From Gammaproteobacteria bacterium (lineage in GTDB: Bacteria > Pseudomonadota > Gammaproteobacteria > Thiohalospirales > Thiohalospiraceae), in the NCBI GenBank assembly GCA_011322575.1, contig DRMK01000266.1, positions 1-9,271 on the forward strand: a DNA stretch of 9,271 nt, given 5' to 3'. This document shows, in pieces, positions 5,752-9,271 of this stretch (within the stretch, counting starts at the first letter, position 1; the number at the start of each line of letters is the position of its first letter). Under the pieces are notes generated by a model, which made no database searches, was not told where the DNA came from, and was given only the letters and a program-made list of their open reading frames with translations. A program made the translations under genes and the position numbers.

Positions 5752-7074
5752 TCAACCATCCAGCCGCTTGACCAGCACCTTGGAGTTGCGCTGATAGTTG
5801 TACAGCTCCTGGCGCTTCATCGGCAGGTTCTCGATCTCCCCCTCCTGAAAGCCGTGCTCCCGGAACCAGTGGGTGGTATGGGTGGTGAGCACGAACAGCT
5901 GTTCGGCACCCATGCCGGCGGCGCGCCGTTCCATGAACTCCAGCAGCCTCGTGCCGCGCTCCTCGCCGCGATAGTCGGGATGTACCGCCAGGGCGGCCAG
6001 CTCCGCGGCCCGCTCCGCGGGAAAGGGATAGAGGGCCGCGCAGGCGATGATCGCGCCGTCGCGCTCGATCACGCAGAACTGCTCGATCTCCACCTCCAGC
6101 CGGTCCCGCGAACGGCGTACCAGCATCCCCGCCTGCTCCAGCGGCGTGATCAGCTCCAGAATCCCCCCGACATCCTCGATGGTAGCAGAGCGGATCCCCT
6201 CGAACCGCTCTAGGGTCAGCAGTGTGCCGCTGCCGTCGCGGGTAAACAGCTCCTGCAGCAGCGCCCCGTCCCGGCGGCCGTCGATGAGATGGACCCGCCG
6301 CACCCCGTTACGGCAGGCAGCGACGGCATTGGCCAGCGGCGCGGCAACACCGGCCGGGATCTGCTCCCCGCCGGCCAGATGCTGCTCCGCCTCGCAGGCG
6401 GTCAGTTCGCGGATCAGCCTCCCCCCGGCATCCTCCAGGCCGGGGGCCTCCAGCAGATAGATCAGCTTGTCGGCACCCAGCGCCTGCGCCGCGCGGCAGG
6501 CCACCTGCTCGGCGCTGAGGTTGAACAGCTCGCCGGTGGAGGAGTAGCCCAGGGGGGGCAGCAGCACGATATTGCCGTCGTCCAGCTGGGCGGTTACGGC
6601 GGCGGCGTCGATACGGCGCAGCTCTCCGGTGTGACAGTAGTCAACCCCCTCCTCTATCCCCAGCGGGCGGGCGGTGATGAAGTTCCCGGACACGATCCGG
6701 ATCCCCGCCCCGGCCATGGGGGAGTTGGGCAACCCCATGGAGAGCAGCGCCTCGATATCCAGGCGCAGATCCCCCACCGCCAGCTTGACGCACTGCAGCG
6801 CCTGATGGTCGGTGATCCGCAACCCCTTGTGATAACGGCTCCGGATACCGCGCTGCTGCAGCTCCCGCTCGATGCGAGCCCTGGCGCCATAGGCCAGCAC
6901 CAGGCGCACCCCGAGGCTGCTGAGCAGGGCCAGATCATGCACCAGGTGGGGAAACTCCGGGCCATCGATGGCCTCCGCGCCGAACGATATGACGAAGACG
7001 CGGCCGCGAAACGCGTTGATATAGGGCGCCGAATTGCGGAACCAGTGGATGAAGGATTGGTCGTCAGGCTGCAT
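5752..7074 (-). CDS. argA: Amino-acid N-acetyltransferase (N-acetylglutamate synthase)
   Basis: This 440-residue enzyme makes N-acetylglutamate from glutamate and acetyl-CoA, the first step of arginine synthesis, in the cytoplasm. Residues about 20-290 form the amino-acid-kinase-like domain (RVFVISFGAEAI near the start, then the SLGVRLVLAYGARARIE stretch), which in classical ArgA carries the arginine feedback site. Residues about 295-440 form a GNAT acetyltransferase domain; LAVHPDYRGEERGTRLL (362-378) contains the acetyl-CoA pyrophosphate loop R-G-E-E-R-G. The end, Y-N-Y-Q-R-N-S-K-V-L, is characteristic of gammaproteobacterial ArgA, and the length is close to the E. coli enzyme. The ATG at 7074 is the only sensible start, although no clear ribosome site precedes it. 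It is divergent from ilvD and tail-to-tail with tRNA-Val. Confidence 0.96.
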   Translation of the reverse strand: MQPDDQSFIHWFRNSAPYINAFRGRVFVISFGAEAIDGPEFPHLVHDLALLSSLGVRLVLAYGARARIERELQQRGIRSRYHKGLRITDHQALQCVKLAVGDLRLDIEALLSMGLPNSPMAGAGIRIVSGNFITARPLGIEEGVDYCHTGELRRIDAAAVTAQLDDGNIVLLPPLGYSSTGELFNLSAEQVACRAAQALGADKLIYLLEAPGLEDAGGRLIRELTACEAEQHLAGGEQIPAGVAAPLANAVAACRNGVRRVHLIDGRRDGALLQELFTRDGSGTLLTLERFEGIRSATIEDVGGILELITPLEQAGMLVRRSRDRLEVEIEQFCVIERDGAIIACAALYPFPAERAAELAALAVHPDYRGEERGTRLLEFMERRAAGMGAEQLFVLTTHTTHWFREHGFQEGEIENLPMKRQELYNYQRNSKVLVKRLDG

Positions 7075-7132
7075 CGGAAATATTTCGCTATCGGGCGGCC
7101 GGTGGCGGGGAGGGTTTTCTGCTCCAAATGGT

Positions 7133-7138
7133 CTTATA
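7133..7138 (-). promoter_or_regulatory. Candidate -10 element for argA
   Basis: TATAAG on the minus strand (7138-7133) has a TTGAAA hexamer upstream at a short 15-base spacing. Transcription from here would give a leader of about 50 bases before argA. It overlaps the ilvD -10 on the other strand. The short spacer makes it tentative. Confidence 0.3.
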
Positions 7139-7140
7139 AT
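7135..7140 (+). promoter_or_regulatory. Candidate -10 element for ilvD
   Basis: A perfect TATAAT lies 37 bases before the ilvD start codon. No convincing -35 is found at 16-18 bases upstream; a TTTTCT lies at only 14. Transcription would begin near 7147. An activator may be needed, or the AT-rich stretch may be bifunctional with the argA promoter. Confidence 0.5.
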
Positions 7141-7167
7141 TAGGCAATTATCCTTTCAATCGTCTGC

Positions 7168-7172
7168 AGGTG
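7168..7172 (+). promoter_or_regulatory. Ribosome binding site fixing the ilvD start
   Basis: AGGTG lies five bases before the ATG at 7178. The reading frame is open further upstream to 7034, but that part overlaps the 5' end of argA on the other strand and does not resemble IlvD. The site and the family alignment both place the start at 7178. Confidence 0.65.
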
Positions 7173-7177
7173 CAATC

Positions 7178-9043
7178 ATGCCCGAATATCGCTCACGTAC
7201 CACCACCCACGGCCGCAACATGGCAGGCGCGCGTGCGCTATGGCGCGCCACCGGAATGACCAGTGAGGATTTTGACAAACCCATCATCGCTGTTGCCAAC
7301 TCCTACACCCAGTTCGTGCCGGGCCACGTGCATCTGCGTGATCTGGGGCAGCTGGTGGCGCACGAGATTGAACGGGCGGGCGGCGTGGCGCGCGAGTTCA
7401 ACACCATCGCCATCGACGACGGTATTGCCATGGGGCACGGCGGTATGCTCTACTCCCTCCCCTCGCGGGAGCTGATTGCGGACTCGGTGGAGTACATGGT
7501 GAACGCCCACTGCGCCGACGCCCTGGTGTGTATCTCCAACTGCGACAAGATCACTCCGGGAATGCTCAACGCCGCCCTGCGTCTCAACATCCCAACCGTA
7601 TTCGTCTCCGGCGGGCCTATGGAGGCGGGCAAGGCGGTGGTGGGCGGCAAGAAGCTGCAGCTGGATCTGGTGGACGCCATGGTCACCGCCGCCGATCCCC
7701 AGCAGAGCGACGCGGATGTTCTGGCGGTGGAGCGCTCCGCCTGCCCCACCTGCGGCTCCTGCTCCGGTATGTTCACCGCCAACTCCATGAACTGCCTCAC
7801 CGAGGCGCTGGGCCTGGCCCTGCCGGGCAACGGCACCCTGCTCGCCACCCATCTGGACCGCAAGCGTCTGTTCCAGGAGGCGGGCCGGCTGATCGTGTCA
7901 CTGGCAAAGCGCTACTACGAACAGGACGACGAGACGGTGCTGCCGCGCGCCATTGCTACCTTTGAGGCGTTCGAGAACGCCATGTCGCTGGATATCGCCA
8001 TGGGCGGCTCCACCAACACCATCCTTCACCTGCTGGCGGCGGCGGAAGAGGCCGGCGTGCCGTTCAGGATGGCGGATATCGACCGCCTCTCGCGCCGGGT
8101 TCCCAACCTGTGCAAGGTGGCCCCCGCCACCCAGCAGTACCACATCGAGGATGTACACCGTGCCGGCGGGGTGATGGCGATCCTGGGAGAGCTGGATCGG
8201 GCCGGACTGCTGCACCGGGAGGTTCCCACCGTCCACAGCAGCACCATGGGCAACGCCGTGGAGCACTGGGACATCTGCTGCACCAGTGACGAACGGGTGC
8301 ATTCCATGTACCGCGCCGCTCCCGGCAATACTCCCACCCAGCAGGCCTTCAGCCAGGAGCGGCGCTGGCCCGAGCCGGATCTGGATCGTTGCGGGGGCTG
8401 CATCCGGGATGCCGCCAATGCCTACAGCAAGGACGGCGGCCTGGCGGTGCTGTACGGTAACATCGCACTGGACGGATGCGTGGTGAAAACCGCCGGGGTG
8501 GACGAATCCATCCTGCGTTTTTCCGGCCCGGCGCGCATTTTCGAGAGCCAGGAGGAGGCGGTGGCGGCGATCCTGGGTGGCCGCATACACGCCGGAGATG
8601 TGGTGGTGATCCGCTACGAAGGGCCGCGCGGCGGGCCGGGGATGCAGGAGATGCTCTATCCCACCAGCTACCTGAAATCCATGGGCCTGGGCAAGTCCTG
8701 CGCCCTGATAACCGACGGCCGCTTCTCCGGGGGGACCTCGGGCCTCTCCATCGGCCATGTCTCGCCGGAAGCGGCCGAAGGGGGGGCGATAGGCCTGCTG
8801 CAGGAGGGGGATACCATCGAGATCGACATTCCGGCGCGCAGCATAAGGGTAGCGCTCACGGATCCCGAGCTGGAGCAGCGCCGGGTTGCCATGGAGGCGC
8901 GGGGGGCAAACGCCTGGAAACCGGAAAACAGGGAGCGCCCGGTGAGCGCCGCCCTGCGCGCCTATGCGGCATTCGCCACATCGGCAGCGCGAGGCGCGGT
9001 GCGGGATGTCTCGAGGGTGGATCGCATGGGAGCTTCAGGCTGA
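7178..9043 (+). CDS. ilvD: Dihydroxy-acid dehydratase
   Basis: This 621-residue Fe-S dehydratase converts 2,3-dihydroxy-isovalerate and 2,3-dihydroxy-3-methylvalerate to the 2-keto acids used for valine, leucine, isoleucine and pantothenate. Asp81 (DDGIAMGHGGM), Cys122-Asp123-Lys124 (NCDKITPGM) and Cys195 (in C-P-T-C-G-S-C-S-G) match the metal, cluster and Lys positions I recall for E. coli IlvD. The C-terminal block GRFSGGTSGLSIGH is also intact. The region near residue 45 reads T-Q-F-V-P-G-H rather than the T-P-C-N motif of 2Fe-2S dehydratases. This points to the oxygen-sensitive 4Fe-4S type. Length is typical of the family. The start is set by the AGGTG ribosome site and by the M-P-E-Y-R-S-R-T-T-T-H-G-R-N-M N-terminus. 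It appears monocistronic here; nothing follows on the same strand within the window. Confidence 0.98.
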   Translation: MPEYRSRTTTHGRNMAGARALWRATGMTSEDFDKPIIAVANSYTQFVPGHVHLRDLGQLVAHEIERAGGVAREFNTIAIDDGIAMGHGGMLYSLPSRELIADSVEYMVNAHCADALVCISNCDKITPGMLNAALRLNIPTVFVSGGPMEAGKAVVGGKKLQLDLVDAMVTAADPQQSDADVLAVERSACPTCGSCSGMFTANSMNCLTEALGLALPGNGTLLATHLDRKRLFQEAGRLIVSLAKRYYEQDDETVLPRAIATFEAFENAMSLDIAMGGSTNTILHLLAAAEEAGVPFRMADIDRLSRRVPNLCKVAPATQQYHIEDVHRAGGVMAILGELDRAGLLHREVPTVHSSTMGNAVEHWDICCTSDERVHSMYRAAPGNTPTQQAFSQERRWPEPDLDRCGGCIRDAANAYSKDGGLAVLYGNIALDGCVVKTAGVDESILRFSGPARIFESQEEAVAAILGGRIHAGDVVVIRYEGPRGGPGMQEMLYPTSYLKSMGLGKSCALITDGRFSGGTSGLSIGHVSPEAAEGGAIGLLQEGDTIEIDIPARSIRVALTDPELEQRRVAMEARGANAWKPENRERPVSAALRAYAAFATSAARGAVRDVSRVDRMGASG

Positions 9044-9131
9044 TCCGGACTTTTCGTACCGGCAGGCTGCAAAAAGGTCTTCCCCGACTCGTGGGGGTAA
9101 AATGGCAAATCACCATGTAGCGGCTTCGTCC

Positions 9132-9159
9132 TTGACAGGCAGAATGCACGCCACATACT
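9132..9159 (+). promoter_or_regulatory. Possible promoter ahead of the structured element
   Basis: A perfect TTGACA (9132-9137) is followed after 16 bases by CATACT (9154-9159), which matches four of six -10 positions. Transcription would begin around 9166, just before the first arm of the long inverted repeat. The -10 is weak. Confidence 0.25.
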
Positions 9160-9169
9160 CAGTAGCCAG

Positions 9170-9266
9170 AAGGGGATTGGGGCTGTCTGGCTGGAGACTA
9201 CCAGATATCCACTACCTGCGCGAATTGCAAGTGGTGCGGCTATTCCAAAGTGTCCCCAATCCCCTT
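9170..9266. repeat. Perfect 13-base inverted repeat enclosing smaller stems
   Basis: AAGGGGATTGGGG (9170-9182) and its exact reverse complement (9254-9266) enclose 71 bases. Inside, CCACT (9209-9213) pairs with AGTGG (9230-9234), with an inner TGC/GCA pair, and CTGG (9191-9194) pairs with CCAG (9201-9204). The layout suits a branched RNA or a mobile-element end. From memory, the minus-strand string GGGGACACTTT resembles repeats found beside REP-associated Y1 transposases; no such transposase is in the window. Confidence 0.5.
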
Positions 9267-9271
9267 ATGCC

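Noticed and set aside
6289..7143. Long plus-strand open frame opposite argA
   Set aside because: It is a high-GC antisense shadow of an intact argA, with no recognisable family.
5556..7160. Shared 12-base string ATCCTTTCAATC near gltX (5556-5567) and in the argA/ilvD gap (7149-7160)
   Set aside because: At gltX it is simply the ribosome site read on the other strand; a single second copy of 12 bases may be chance.
7898..8758. Long minus-strand open frame opposite ilvD
   Set aside because: It mirrors the conserved ilvD codons, and its His/Gly/Ala-rich translation resembles no protein.
9077..9100. CCCC/GGGG hairpin downstream of ilvD as an ilvD terminator
   Set aside because: The stem is only four to five pairs and no T run follows on the plus strand. 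On the minus strand a TTTTT lies six bases past the stem, but no minus-strand gene is visible to its right.

Overview
The window looks like a gammaproteobacterial chromosome segment of fairly high GC. It joins a conserved housekeeping block (right, about 4.1-9.0 kb) to an accessory glycan-type gene cluster (left, 1-3.6 kb). The affiliation is inferred from a classical 440-residue ArgA (kinase-like plus GNAT domains), an E. coli-type IlvD with Cys122/Cys195, and a gltX gene divergent from a tRNA-Val gene, as in E. coli. I cannot name the genus. By eye, GC is lower in most of the accessory genes than in the core genes.

Left part, all on the minus strand and read right to left: a sulfotransferase-like protein, a family-4 (GT-B) glycosyltransferase, a radical SAM/SPASM protein, and the N-terminal 77 residues of a membrane acyltransferase (acyltransferase-3 family) that runs off the left edge. 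The gaps are 2, 48 and about 65 bases, so this is probably one operon. Glycosyl, sulfuryl and acyl transfer fit the building and decoration of an exported or surface glycan or glycolipid. The radical SAM/SPASM enzyme has no obvious role in such a pathway and is the most interesting protein here.

Middle: about 500 bases (3621-4118) without a convincing gene separate this cluster from gltX. They hold a diverged inverted repeat pair with a nested second pair, a palindrome just upstream of the sulfotransferase, and a hairpin that may terminate gltX transcription.

Right part: gltX (minus) and tRNA-Val(CAC) (plus) are divergent, and their near-consensus sigma70 promoters have directly abutting -35 hexamers. 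argA (minus) ends 14 bases past the tRNA. argA and ilvD are divergent across 103 bases, with overlapping candidate -10 elements. ilvD makes the common branched-chain amino acid precursors; argA starts arginine synthesis. The last 228 bases have no gene but contain a perfect 13-base inverted repeat enclosing smaller stems, which could be a structured RNA or the edge of a REP/RAYT-type repeat.
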